From UBA1444 sp964601085 (lineage in GTDB: Bacteria; Bacillota; Negativicutes; UBA1444), in NCBI GenBank assembly GCA_964601085.1, contig CAZRLN010000018.1, positions 1 to 46,167 on the forward strand: DNA of 46,167 nt, given 5' to 3'. The position numbers and the translations under genes are program-made. Positions within the stretch are counted from its first letter, which is position 1; every line of letters begins with the position of its first letter. The notes below the pieces were generated by a model. That model did no database searches, was not told the origin of the DNA, and was given only the letters and a program-made list of their open reading frames with translations. Positions 30,182 to 39,301 of this stretch are shown here, piece after piece.

Positions 30182-33100
30182 TCAAGATGTTTATTCGCCG
30201 CCCGGTATTCACCACGATGCTGGTGATGCTGCTGGTGGTGTTCGGAGTAACTTCCTACCCCTCCCTGGGGATCGATTTGTATCCGGATGTCGATTTTCCG
30301 ATCGTCACGGTCCGGATCACTTATACCGGCGCTTCGCCGGAGGAAATGGAAGGCCTCATCACCAAACCGGTCGAGGATGCCGTCAGTTCGGTGTCCGGCA
30401 TCAAGACGCTCTCTTCGACTTCCCGTGAAGGGATTTCGGAGACGATCATCGAGTTCGAGTTGGGCACGAACGCGAAAATGGCGGCCAATGACGTGCGCGA
30501 AAAAGTGGCCGGCGTTCGGCGGCGACTGCCGGATGAAATCGACGAACCGGTCGTGCAGCGCTATGATATTACCGCCCAGTCGATCATGACCTTCAGCTTG
30601 GCGTCCGAAACCCGCGAACGCGGCGAGATCCGCAAGATCGCCGAAAACGTGGTCAAGGACGAGTTGCAGCGGATCGAGGGCGTGGCCGAGGTCAATGTTT
30701 ACGGTTCCGGCAACCGCGAGATCCATGTCTATATCGATCCGGTCAAGCTGGAAGCCTTCAATGTGCCATTCCAGTCGCTCTACGATATCGTCAACGCCTC
30801 CAACTACAATACGCCGGGCGGCCGCGTGAAATCCAACGGCAATGAGATCACCGTCCGGACATTGGGCAAATACAAGTCGGTCGAAGACATCGGCAAGATT
30901 GTCGTGTCGGCGCAACAGGGTCGCATTGTCCGCCTGTCCGATGTGGCGACGGTTGTCGACGGTTGGATGGAAGAACGGGTGTACGCCCGGACTAAAGGGA
31001 CTCCCAGCGTGCTGGTATCCGTTCAGAAGCAGTCCGGCACCAACACCGTGAATGTGGCGGAAAAAGTCAAAAAGGAAATGGATCGTCTGCAGAAGTTGTT
31101 GCCGGCCGACGTCAAGGTATCAATCGTTCGCGATAGTTCGGTCTATATTCGCGACAATGTCGACGATGTCAATACTTCCCTGATTTTCGGCAGCTTGTTG
31201 GCGGTGTTGATCACGTTCCTGTTCATTCGGGACTGGCGGGCGACGGTGGTGGCCGGCATTTCGATTCCGACTTCGATCGTGGCGACGTTCTTTCTGATGA
31301 AGGTGCAGGGATTTACGCTGAATAATATGTCGCTGCTGGCGCTAAGTTTGGCGGTTGGCATTCTGATCGACGACGCCATCGTGGTGGTGGAAAACATCGT
31401 CCGCCATATCGAAGAGGGCGCCACGCCGATGGAGGCGGCCGGCAACGGCACGAACGAAATCGCGTTGGCGGTGTTTGCGGCGACATTGTCGCTGCTGGCG
31501 GTATTCGTACCGGTGGGCACGATGGGCGAAATCATCGGTCAGTTTTTCAAGCAGTTTGGTCTCACCGTGGCGTTTGCCATCGGGTTTTCGATGTTTGTCG
31601 CGTTCACCATGGTGCCGACGATGTCGGCCTATTGGCTGAAACCGGTTGATCACGACGCGATCCCGGCCAGTCGCTTCGGACGCGCCGTCAAAGCCGTTCT
31701 CGACAAATGGGAATACTGGTTTGAAGCCATGAGCCGGGGGTATGTGGAATTGTTGCGGTGGTGTCTGAAACGGCCGAAAAAAATCCTGGCCATTTCAGCG
31801 CTGACACTGTTAATCAACTTGATGCTGACGCCGTTCATCGGGTTCGAATTCCAGCCCACTTATGATTCCGGCGAGTTCAGCATCGCGATGTCCGCGCCGG
31901 CCGGAACATCCATCGACAAGATGAAGGAATTGGTCTCGCCGGTGGAAAAAGAAGTGCTGGCGATTCCGGAACTGGATTCGGCCTATCTGCTTTTGGGATC
32001 GGGCCGTACACCGCCCTACAAGGCGAGCATGGGGATCAAACTGGTTCCCAGCACCGAACGGCGGCGGACCATGACCCAGATCACCGATGAATTGCGCGCC
32101 AAGGTGCGAAACACCACCGGATTGAAAATCGGCGTTCAGATCGCCCAGATGTCCGGCCGCGGCGATGTCCGGCCGTTGCAGGTCGCCTTGCGGGGACCGG
32201 ATTTGGTGCAACTGACCGGCTATGTGCAGACACTGGCGGAACAGATGAAACAGATTCCCGGCACGGCCGATGTCGATTTTTCCAGCGAGCAATACGAACC
32301 GGAGATCGTCGTCAAGCTCGATCCGGTACGGGCGGGCGAGGTCGGCATGGACCCGACGTCGGCCGGCAAAGTCATTCAGATCGCCTTCCTTGGCTTGGAA
32401 ACCAAGAACCAGTATACCGCCGGCGATAAGGATTATCTGATCCGGGTGCGGATGCCGGAGCACCGGCGCCGGGACATCAACGACGTCGCCAATATGCGCA
32501 TCTCCACCAAGACCGGCGCGTTCGTCCGGTTGGGCGACGTGGCGGATGTGACGCTGTCGTCGGGGCCGACCCAGATCGACCGCGAGGACCGGCAGCGCCA
32601 GATTATCGTGTATTCGAACGCCGTCGGCGTGTCGGTCGGCGACTTGGTCACCAAGGTGCAGGAACTGATTCCGGGTCTGAACATGCCGCTCGGCTATTCG
32701 CACAAATTCGTCGGCCAGGCGAAAATGATGGCGGAATCGTTCGGCGAAATCGGCAAGGCGCTGGGGCTGGCGGTCATTCTGATCTATATGGTGCTCGCCG
32801 CCCAGTTTGAAAGTTACATTCATCCCCTGACGATCATGCTGTCGCTGCCGTTCGCCTTTATCGGCGCGTTGCTGGGGTTATTGATGGGCGGCCATACCAT
32901 CAATACGATGTCGCTGATCGGCATCATCCTGCTGATGGGGCTGGTCACCAAGACTTCGATTTTGCTGGTCGATCATACGATCCAACTGCGGGAGGAAGGA
33001 GTGCCGATCATCGAGGCGTTGATCCGTTCCGGATCGGTTCGGTTGCGGCCAATCCTGATGACGACCCTTTCGACCATCCTGGGTATGATGCCGTTGGCCC

Positions 33101-33273
33101 TCGGCCTTGGCGCTGGGGCGGAATTGCGCCAGTCAATGGCGGTCGCCGTCGTGGGCGGCTTGATCACCTCCTCGATCCTGACACTGGTGGTGGTGCCGCT
33201 TGCTTACTACATGATCGACCGGTTCCAGGTCGGGATGAGGAATAAAAAAATGACCAAGATTCATGCCGAATAG
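30178..33273 (+). CDS. RND-family efflux pump (AcrB/MdtB type)
   Basis: 1031 residues, full length. Twelve helices and two large periplasmic loops are expected; the first helix starts FIRRPVFTTMLVMLLVVFG. The proton-relay Asp pair is D398 and D399 in GILIDDAIVVVENI, which fits hydrophobe/amphiphile-type pumps rather than heavy-metal ones. Helix 11-12 has GLVTKTSILLVDHT and LRPILMTTLSTILGMMPLALG. Substrate cannot be told. Its presence calls for an outer membrane, which supports a diderm host. No TolC-like gene adjoins. Confidence 0.94.
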   Translation: MIKMFIRRPVFTTMLVMLLVVFGVTSYPSLGIDLYPDVDFPIVTVRITYTGASPEEMEGLITKPVEDAVSSVSGIKTLSSTSREGISETIIEFELGTNAKMAANDVREKVAGVRRRLPDEIDEPVVQRYDITAQSIMTFSLASETRERGEIRKIAENVVKDELQRIEGVAEVNVYGSGNREIHVYIDPVKLEAFNVPFQSLYDIVNASNYNTPGGRVKSNGNEITVRTLGKYKSVEDIGKIVVSAQQGRIVRLSDVATVVDGWMEERVYARTKGTPSVLVSVQKQSGTNTVNVAEKVKKEMDRLQKLLPADVKVSIVRDSSVYIRDNVDDVNTSLIFGSLLAVLITFLFIRDWRATVVAGISIPTSIVATFFLMKVQGFTLNNMSLLALSLAVGILIDDAIVVVENIVRHIEEGATPMEAAGNGTNEIALAVFAATLSLLAVFVPVGTMGEIIGQFFKQFGLTVAFAIGFSMFVAFTMVPTMSAYWLKPVDHDAIPASRFGRAVKAVLDKWEYWFEAMSRGYVELLRWCLKRPKKILAISALTLLINLMLTPFIGFEFQPTYDSGEFSIAMSAPAGTSIDKMKELVSPVEKEVLAIPELDSAYLLLGSGRTPPYKASMGIKLVPSTERRRTMTQITDELRAKVRNTTGLKIGVQIAQMSGRGDVRPLQVALRGPDLVQLTGYVQTLAEQMKQIPGTADVDFSSEQYEPEIVVKLDPVRAGEVGMDPTSAGKVIQIAFLGLETKNQYTAGDKDYLIRVRMPEHRRRDINDVANMRISTKTGAFVRLGDVADVTLSSGPTQIDREDRQRQIIVYSNAVGVSVGDLVTKVQELIPGLNMPLGYSHKFVGQAKMMAESFGEIGKALGLAVILIYMVLAAQFESYIHPLTIMLSLPFAFIGALLGLLMGGHTINTMSLIGIILLMGLVTKTSILLVDHTIQLREEGVPIIEALIRSGSVRLRPILMTTLSTILGMMPLALGLGAGAELRQSMAVAVVGGLITSSILTLVVVPLAYYMIDRFQVGMRNKKMTKIHAE

Positions 33274-33290
33274 AGAAATGGAGTGAGATT

Positions 33291-34043
33291 ATGGACCGCG
33301 ACACGGTCATGACCATATTGGACGCTTATAAGAACGGTGCGGTAAGTCAGGCGGAAGCCATCGAGAAACTGACCTTTGTTCCCTTTGAAGATATGGAGGA
33401 CATCAAGATCGATCATCATCGGGCGCTGCGGCAGGGATTCCCGGAAGTCGTGTTTTGCCCGGGGAAAACCACAGAGCAGGTCGTCCGGGCGATGGCGGAA
33501 CTGGCCCGGGTGAGCCCGAATGTTCTGGCCAGCCGGGCGACGCCGGAAATTTACCGGGCGGTGAAGGAAGCGCTGCCGGATGTGCGCTACAACGAACGCG
33601 CCCGGCTGGTGATTTTGGAACGGGAGCCACTGCCGAAGGATCCGGACCGTTTTGTCCTGGTGATGACGGCGGGAACCGGCGACGTGCCGGTAGCGGAAGA
33701 GGCGGCGGTGACGGCGGAAGTCATGGGAAACCGTGTGGAACGGGTGTTTGATGTGGGCGTGGCGGGGATTCACCGGCTGCTGGCCCAGGGCCCGCTGATG
33801 CGGCAGGCGAACGTGCTTGTCGTCGCGGCAGGAATGGAAGGCGCCTTGGCGAGTGTTGTCGGCGGCATGGTCGATAAACCGGTCATCGCCGTGCCGACCA
33901 GCATCGGCTATGGCGCGAATTTCCAGGGCCTGTCGGCGTTGCTCGCCATGCTCAACAGTTGCGCGGCGGGGGTTGCGGTCGTGAATATCGACAACGGTTT
34001 TGGCGCCGGCCGGTTGGCGGCGATCATCAACCGGTTGAGGTGA
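33291..34043 (+). CDS. larB: Nickel-pincer cofactor biosynthesis protein LarB
   Basis: 250 residues. The N-terminal part has DIKIDHHRALRQGFPEVVFCPGKT, with the family-typical RQGFPE segment, and the C-terminal part is PurE-like (VMTAGTGDVPVAEEAAVTAE, VVAAGMEGALASVVGGMV, PTSIGYG). LarB carboxylates nicotinic acid adenine dinucleotide as the first step to the nickel-pincer nucleotide of lactate racemase and related enzymes. It lies 17 bases after the pump gene and 5 before larC. larE and larA are not in this window. Confidence 0.93.
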   Translation: MDRDTVMTILDAYKNGAVSQAEAIEKLTFVPFEDMEDIKIDHHRALRQGFPEVVFCPGKTTEQVVRAMAELARVSPNVLASRATPEIYRAVKEALPDVRYNERARLVILEREPLPKDPDRFVLVMTAGTGDVPVAEEAAVTAEVMGNRVERVFDVGVAGIHRLLAQGPLMRQANVLVVAAGMEGALASVVGGMVDKPVIAVPTSIGYGANFQGLSALLAMLNSCAAGVAVVNIDNGFGAGRLAAIINRLR

Positions 34044-34048
34044 AGGAT

Positions 34049-35221
34049 TTGAAGACAGCTTATTTGGACGCGTTTTCCGGGCTGAGCGGCAACATGTTTC
34101 TGGGCGCGCTGGTCGACGCCGGCGTGCCGGCAGCGGCGCTGCGCGACGCTATCGCCAGGATCGACATTAATGGATTTGAATTGAAGATCGGCTCTGCCAA
34201 CAAATGCGGCATCCAGGCAACCCATATCGATGTCGACCTGACGAGCCGGCATCATCATCGCGGCCTGACGGACATCCTGAAACTGATCCGCGCGGCGGAC
34301 CTTCCCGATCCCGTGAAGGACAAAGCCTGTCTCGTGTTCGAGCGGCTGGGGGCGGCGGAAGCCAAAGTGCACGGCATGCCGGTGGAGAAGGTCCATTTTC
34401 ACGAAGTGGGCGCGGTCGACGCGATCGTCGACATCGTGGGAACAGTATTCGGCTTTTACTATCTGGACGTCGAACGGATTTTTTCCTCCCCCTTGCGGGT
34501 GGGACGCGGCTTCGTGAAAGCCGCCCACGGCGTCATGCCGATCCCGGCGCCGGCGACGGCGGAACTGTTGCACGGGATTCCCTGGTATCCCGGCGACATC
34601 GACCGGGAACTGGTGACGCCTACGGGCGCGGCGCTGGTCGCGGAGTTGTGCAGCGGCTTCGGCGACCGTCCGGCCGGATTTTTGGCGGAGAAGACGGCCT
34701 ACGGGGCCGGGACCTGGGATCTGATCATTCCGAATGTGCTGCGGCTGCAGCTTGGCACGGTACCCGTGGAAAAAGACCGGGACAGCAAGTGGCTGCTCGA
34801 AGCCAACGTGGATGACAGCACGCCGGAAGTGATTTCCTATGTGATCGACAAACTGATGGCGGCCGGCGCGGTTGATGCCTGGATCACGCCGATCATCATG
34901 AAAAAGGGTCGGCCGGCGTTTCTCCTTTCCGCCCTGGCCGATGAACCGTGCAAAGGCAAAGTGGAGGATGTCGTGTTCGCGGAAACTTCCAGCATCGGCG
35001 TCCGCTGGCAGGAAGTGCGGCGCACGGTGGCGGACCGCAGCATCGTGCCGGTCGTGACCGAATGGGGTTCCGTCGGGGTCAAGGTGGCCGAACGCAACGG
35101 GCAGGTCATCAACATCGCCCCGGAATTCGGCGATTGCCGGGAGTTGGCGGACAAAACCGGCGCACCGCTGAAAAAAATCTATCAGGCGGCGTTGAACGCA
35201 TGGAGTGCTTTGAAGCGATGA
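34049..35221 (+). CDS. larC: Nickel-pincer cofactor biosynthesis protein LarC
   Basis: 390 residues, nickel insertase of the same route. Seen are YLDAFSGLSGNMFLGALVDAGV at the start, the His-rich TSRHHHRGL, VHFHEVGAVDAIVDIVG, ELVTPTGAALVAEL and, in the second half, EANVDDSTPEVISYV. In some lactobacilli the two halves need a frameshift; here both are in one frame. The TTG at 34049 has GAGGTGA 5 bases before it. The stop overlaps the RNase HIII start (ATGA). Confidence 0.92.
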   Translation: MKTAYLDAFSGLSGNMFLGALVDAGVPAAALRDAIARIDINGFELKIGSANKCGIQATHIDVDLTSRHHHRGLTDILKLIRAADLPDPVKDKACLVFERLGAAEAKVHGMPVEKVHFHEVGAVDAIVDIVGTVFGFYYLDVERIFSSPLRVGRGFVKAAHGVMPIPAPATAELLHGIPWYPGDIDRELVTPTGAALVAELCSGFGDRPAGFLAEKTAYGAGTWDLIIPNVLRLQLGTVPVEKDRDSKWLLEANVDDSTPEVISYVIDKLMAAGAVDAWITPIIMKKGRPAFLLSALADEPCKGKVEDVVFAETSSIGVRWQEVRRTVADRSIVPVVTEWGSVGVKVAERNGQVINIAPEFGDCRELADKTGAPLKKIYQAALNAWSALKR

Positions 35222-36147
35222 ATTCCTTCGCCGAATATGTCCAGAGTTTTAAAACGAAGATCGTGCAGGCCGGATTGCAGACGGGGGCGGAAAAACCGGT
35301 TCCCTATGGTCTGCGGATCGATGTGGCCGATGGCGAAGCTACGCTCCCCGTCACGCTGTACGAAGGCAAGAAGGGATTTTCGCTGGTGATCGCCGGCAAG
35401 GCCGGTCCGCTGAAGGAGACGGTGGAATGCCTGCTCCGGGGCGCGCCGCCGCCGGGGGCTGCATCCGACAAACCTTACGGCTTCGAGAATTTGACCGGTT
35501 ACGAGGCCGGCTGGATCGGCACCGACGAGTCCGGCAAAGGCGATGTGTTCGGTCCGCTGGTGGTGGCGGCGGTGGCGGTGAATCCGGCGACGGTGGCGGA
35601 GTTGACGCGCATCGGCGTCAAGGATTGCAAGCAGCTGTCCGACAAAAAGGCCGCCGAACTGGCCGGCAGGATCCGCCAGATCTGCGCCGGAGGCTACCAG
35701 GAGCTAGTGCTGTTGCCGGAGCGCTACAACAGCCTGTATGCGGCGATGAAGCGCGAAGGAAAGAACCTGAACCATCTGATGGCCTGGGCGCATGCCCGGG
35801 TGTTGGAAGATGTGCTGGAAAAAGCGCCCTGCCACTATGCGATCGCCGATCAGTTCGCCGATGTGCGGTTTGTGGAATCGCGATTAATGGCCCGCGGCAG
35901 GGCCATTGTTCTTGTCCAGAAACCGCGCGCCGAACAAAATATCGCCGTGGCGGCCGCATCGGTGCTGGCCCGGGACAGTTTTTTGCGGAATCTGGCGATG
36001 TTGTCGCAGCGCTATGGGCTGGAGCTCCCCAAAGGGGCGGGCAGCCAGGTGCAGGACACGATTCGGCGGCTCGTCGCCGCGCATGGCAAGGCTGTCCTGA
36101 CCACAGTCGGGAAAACACATTTCAAAACATTTGAAGGAGTATTGTAA
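35218..36147 (+). CDS. rnhC: Ribonuclease HIII
   Basis: 309 residues. An N-terminal TBP-like substrate-binding domain (about 1-85) is joined by a Pro/Ala linker to the RNase H domain. The active-site start is GTDESGKGDVFGPLVVAAV (D103, E104); VKDCKQLSDKKA and ADQFADV follow with the other acidic residues, and RAEQNIAVAAASVLARD is conserved. RNase HIII, rather than HII, carries the N-terminal domain and the GKGD pattern, and is common in Firmicutes. It cuts RNA in DNA hybrids. Confidence 0.92.
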   Translation: MNSFAEYVQSFKTKIVQAGLQTGAEKPVPYGLRIDVADGEATLPVTLYEGKKGFSLVIAGKAGPLKETVECLLRGAPPPGAASDKPYGFENLTGYEAGWIGTDESGKGDVFGPLVVAAVAVNPATVAELTRIGVKDCKQLSDKKAAELAGRIRQICAGGYQELVLLPERYNSLYAAMKREGKNLNHLMAWAHARVLEDVLEKAPCHYAIADQFADVRFVESRLMARGRAIVLVQKPRAEQNIAVAAASVLARDSFLRNLAMLSQRYGLELPKGAGSQVQDTIRRLVAAHGKAVLTTVGKTHFKTFEGVL

Positions 36148-36149
36148 CC

Positions 36150-36667
36150 ATGAAAGCAGTGGTATTGTTGTCCGGCGGACTGGATTCGACAGTGTGCATG
36201 GCGGTGGCCCGCAGCCGCGGCTTTGAAGTATATCCGATCAGTTTTAATTACCAGCAGCGGCATCAGCGCGAGGTGGAGTGCGCCCGGCGCGTGGCCGAAC
36301 ATTACCAGACGTCGAGTCATTTGGTGATCGACACGAATATGGCGGCGATTGGCGGCAGCGCTCTGACAGATCCGGCGCTGGGCGTTCCCGACGGCGATGT
36401 TTCTCGCCACGATATTCCCGTTANNNNNNNNNNNNNNNNNNNNNNNNNNNNNNNNNNNNNNNNNNNNNNNNNNNNNNNNNNNNNNNNNNNNNNNNNNNNN
36501 NNNNNNNNNNNNNNNNNNNNNNNGCACCGCTGGAACTGACGACCAGTTGCTACCGGGGCGGCGAGGCGGCCTGCGGCGCTTGCGACAGCTGCCTGCTGCG
36601 ACTCAAGGGGTTCGCGGAAGCGGGCCTGCGCGATCCGATACCGTACGCGGGGAGGGAGAATGCGTGA
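36150..36667 (+). CDS. queC: 7-Cyano-7-deazaguanine synthase QueC, broken by an assembly gap
   Basis: The N-terminal 91 residues (MKAVVLLSGGLDSTVCMAVA, the PP-loop, and SFNYQQRHQREVECA) and the C-terminal 47 residues (CYRGGEAACGACDSC zinc site and LRLKGFAEAG) are both typical of QueC, which makes preQ0 for queuosine. A run of 100 N lies between. The two ends are not in frame across 100 bases, and about 80-90 residues are missing from the usual length near 220, so the true gap is nearer 250 bases. The gene itself is probably intact. It overlaps folE2 by 4 bases. Confidence 0.9.
36424..36523. other. Assembly gap (100 N)
   Basis: Exactly 100 N, a common placeholder for a gap of unknown size. 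It falls inside queC. The missing codons of that gene suggest that the real length is over twice this. Confidence 0.97.
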
Positions 36668-37458
36668 AGGATGTCCAAAACCTGACCGATGTCCGGGGAA
36701 TCCCCATCCAGAAAGTCGGCGTCAACGATGTACATTTGCCATTCCTGATCAAGACCAAGGCCGGATCGTTTCAGTCCGTGTTGGCCCGGATTCGCCTGAC
36801 AGTCGATTTGCCGCAGGAATACAAGGGAACCCACATGAGCCGGTTTATCGAGGTTCTGAGCGACTGGAGCCAGAAACCGGTCTCCAACCGGGAAATGGAA
36901 GCCATGCTGCGCGATATTATGGGACGGCTCGGGGCCCAGCGGGCGCACATCGAAATCCGGTTCAAGTATTTCATCGAAAAAAAAGCGCCGGTCAGCGGCC
37001 TGACCAGCTTGCTCGACTATGACTGCCTTTTTGACGGCAAGCTGACGCAGGACGGGCCGCTGGATTTCGTGCTGGGAGTGGAAGCGCCGTTTACTTCGTT
37101 ATGCCCCTGCAGCCGCGAGATCTCCGATTATGGCGCACACAACCAGCGGGGAGCGATGCGGGTCCGGATCAAATATGCTCCCGGCCGGTTCATCTGGATC
37201 GAAGATCTGGTGGACCTGATGGAACGGCAGGGCAGTTCGCCGGTGTATCCGCTGCTGAAGCGGGAAGATGAAAAATATGTGACGGAAAACGCCTATGACA
37301 ATCCCAAGTTTATCGAGGATGTTCTGCGGGATCTCGTACTGGCGCTACGCAGCCAGGACGGGGCCGTCTGGTTCGAAGTGGAGTGCGAGAGTTTTGAGTC
37401 CATTCACAACCATAGCGCGTATGCGTATCACGCGGAAGACATTGGGGTCGCTGAATGA
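36664..37458 (+). CDS. folE2: GTP cyclohydrolase I, type IB (FolE2)
   Basis: 264 residues. Seen are DVRGIPIQKVGVNDVHLPF, YKGTHMSRFIEVL, the catalytic Cys in TSLCPCSREISDYGAHNQRG and ESIHNHSAYA near the end. It turns GTP to dihydroneopterin triphosphate, the entry to folate and to queuosine; next to queC the queuosine role is likely. FolE2 can use Mn or other metals when zinc is low. The GTG at 36664 overlaps the queC stop and follows GGGGAGGGAG. queD and queE are not seen. Confidence 0.93.
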   Translation: MKDVQNLTDVRGIPIQKVGVNDVHLPFLIKTKAGSFQSVLARIRLTVDLPQEYKGTHMSRFIEVLSDWSQKPVSNREMEAMLRDIMGRLGAQRAHIEIRFKYFIEKKAPVSGLTSLLDYDCLFDGKLTQDGPLDFVLGVEAPFTSLCPCSREISDYGAHNQRGAMRVRIKYAPGRFIWIEDLVDLMERQGSSPVYPLLKREDEKYVTENAYDNPKFIEDVLRDLVLALRSQDGAVWFEVECESFESIHNHSAYAYHAEDIGVAE

Positions 37459-38294
37459 AACGGCTGATCGTCAACGCCGATGATTTCGGCCTGCATGCGG
37501 CGGTGAACCAGGGGATTCGCGACGCCCATAGCGGCGGAATCGTGACCAGCACCAGCCTGATGGCGGGCGGGGCGGCGTTTGACGAGGCGGTGGCGATTGC
37601 GCAGGACTGCCCGGAGCTAGGAGTCGGCGTGCATCTGACGCTGGTCGGCGCCCGTCCGGTGGCGTCGGCGGTGGCGTCGTTGGTGGATGGCGAAGGGAAT
37701 TTCTGCGCGAGTTATCCGGTGTTCTTGCGGCGCTATCTGCAGGGAACGATCCGGCGGGATGAAGTGGCACGGGAACTGGCCGCGCAGATTGAGAAGGTGA
37801 CCCGGGCCGGCATCCGGCCGACCCATCTGGACAGTCATCAGCATCTGCATGTCGTACCGGGGATTTCGGCCATCGTCTTGGACCTGGCCCGGCGGTTCGC
37901 CATTCCGGCGATTCGGATTCCGGCGGAGCCGCTGGGGTTCTTCGGCGGACTGTCGCCTTCAGTCGGCCGGGTTGTCGGCCGGAGCGGACTGACGGTTTTG
38001 GCCGGACTGTTTCGGCGGCGGGCGCTGGCGGCGGGGCTGCGGGTTCCGGAGCATTTCTTCGGCATGCTGGCGGGCGGCCAACTGAACGAAATTGCGCTGC
38101 AGACTATTTTGCAGCAATTGCCGGCGGGAACGGCGGAAATCATGTGTCATCCCGGACGGCCGGATGCGGCGCTGGCGCGGCAGTATTCCTGGGACTATCA
38201 TTGGAGCGACGAGCTGGCGGCGCTGTGTGCGCCCCAGACGCGGCGACTTCTTCAAGAAAACGGGGTCCGGTTGATTTCTTTTCGGGAGCTGTAG
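37455..38294 (+). CDS. YdjC/ChbG-family carbohydrate deacetylase (HpnK-like)
   Basis: 279 residues. The family motif NADDFGLH (metal-binding Asp) is at the N terminus, then LGVGVHLTLVG and the HLDSHQHLHVVPG metal site, and IMCHPGRPD near the end. These enzymes remove acetyl groups from amino sugars; HpnK does so on an N-acetylglucosaminyl hopanoid. It overlaps folE2 by 4 bases and precedes a UPF0104 membrane protein by 6, an order close to hpnK-hpnL. The true substrate is unknown. Confidence 0.85.
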   Translation: MKRLIVNADDFGLHAAVNQGIRDAHSGGIVTSTSLMAGGAAFDEAVAIAQDCPELGVGVHLTLVGARPVASAVASLVDGEGNFCASYPVFLRRYLQGTIRRDEVARELAAQIEKVTRAGIRPTHLDSHQHLHVVPGISAIVLDLARRFAIPAIRIPAEPLGFFGGLSPSVGRVVGRSGLTVLAGLFRRRALAAGLRVPEHFFGMLAGGQLNEIALQTILQQLPAGTAEIMCHPGRPDAALARQYSWDYHWSDELAALCAPQTRRLLQENGVRLISFREL

Positions 38295-38300
38295 GAGAAC

Positions 38301-39278
38301 ATGGAGATTTCGCGTCGTCGTATCGTGCTTTTTGCCGCGTTGGTCGTTGCGGTTTCCGCTATTGTTTTATATTTTACCGTGGATGTGGAGACTTTCCGGC
38401 GGTTGGCGGATTTTCATCCGGCGTCCCTGCTCGGCGTGATTTTGCTGATTGCCGCGGGGATGTATTTCGATGCCCTTCGCCTGCAACGCCTGAGTTCTGT
38501 CGCCGGCCGGCATGTGCGCCTGGGCGCGGCGATGCGGGTGGTGTTCGGGAACTACTTCATGGCCCTGCTGACGCCGGGCGCCTCCGGCGGGGCGGTCATT
38601 CAGGTTCTGTTCCTGAAAAAGGCCGGAGTGCCGACCGGCAGCGCCACGGTGGTGGTGTTGGTCCGGACTATTCTGTCGATCTTTTTCCTGATTCTCTGCT
38701 TGCCGCTGGTGTTTTATTTTGACCCGCTGATCTTGCCATGGTTCGACAGGGAGGCCATCGTACGCGGCGCGATTTTGCTGGCGGGGCTGGTCATTGCCGG
38801 AATGGCGGTGCTGCGCACCCGGATCTCCGACCGGATCGCCGTGGTTGTTTTGAAGCGGTTCCCGGTGCGCTGGCGGTTCCGGCTGATGAAGATTTACCGG
38901 GACATGCGGGGCGCGCTGGGGATGATCGCGGTCTCGCCCAAAGCGGTCGGGCTGGCGTTTTTGGAATCGGGAATTAGTCTGCTGTTCCTGTACGCCATCG
39001 TGCCGATGCTGTTCGCGGGATTGGGCGCGCAGATGGACTGGCTGCAGGTAATGGGGCGGATGATCTTTTTGAATCTGCTGTTGTATTTCGCACCGACCCC
39101 CGGCGGGGCCGGCGTTGCCGAAGGCCTGTTCATCAGCAGTTTCAGGCCGTTTCTGCCGCTCGGGACCGTTGGCGTTGCAGCGGTCGCCTGGCGAATTTTC
39201 GCCGAATATCTGCCGGCATGCATCGGCGGGTATTTTACGCTGAAGGTGTTCGGTTCCCGGGGTGGGGATAAAAAATAA
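38301..39278 (+). CDS. UPF0104 / LPG-synthase-type membrane protein (flippase-like)
   Basis: 325 residues with about eight helices. The family pattern is seen in FGNYFMALLTPGASGGAVIQVLFLKKAG (about residues 75-103) and FAPTPGGAGVAEGLFISSF (about 260-278). This is the membrane part found alone in many bacteria and in HpnL, and joined to a catalytic domain in MprF; it is thought to move lipids across the membrane. No catalytic domain is attached here. Its neighbours, a deacetylase and a sugar epimerase, suggest a glycolipid cargo. Confidence 0.82.
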   Translation: MEISRRRIVLFAALVVAVSAIVLYFTVDVETFRRLADFHPASLLGVILLIAAGMYFDALRLQRLSSVAGRHVRLGAAMRVVFGNYFMALLTPGASGGAVIQVLFLKKAGVPTGSATVVVLVRTILSIFFLILCLPLVFYFDPLILPWFDREAIVRGAILLAGLVIAGMAVLRTRISDRIAVVVLKRFPVRWRFRLMKIYRDMRGALGMIAVSPKAVGLAFLESGISLLFLYAIVPMLFAGLGAQMDWLQVMGRMIFLNLLLYFAPTPGGAGVAEGLFISSFRPFLPLGTVGVAAVAWRIFAEYLPACIGGYFTLKVFGSRGGDKK

Positions 39279-39301
39279 GCGCACGGAAAGGGACGATGGA
39301 A

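Noticed and set aside
34049..35221. Programmed frameshift in larC, as in some lactobacilli
   Set aside because: Both LarC halves are in one open frame here.
36397..37458. Long frame running from the N gap into folE2
   Set aside because: The part before 36664 is read through N and through the wrong frame of queC; the GTG at 36664 with its ribosome site is the real start.
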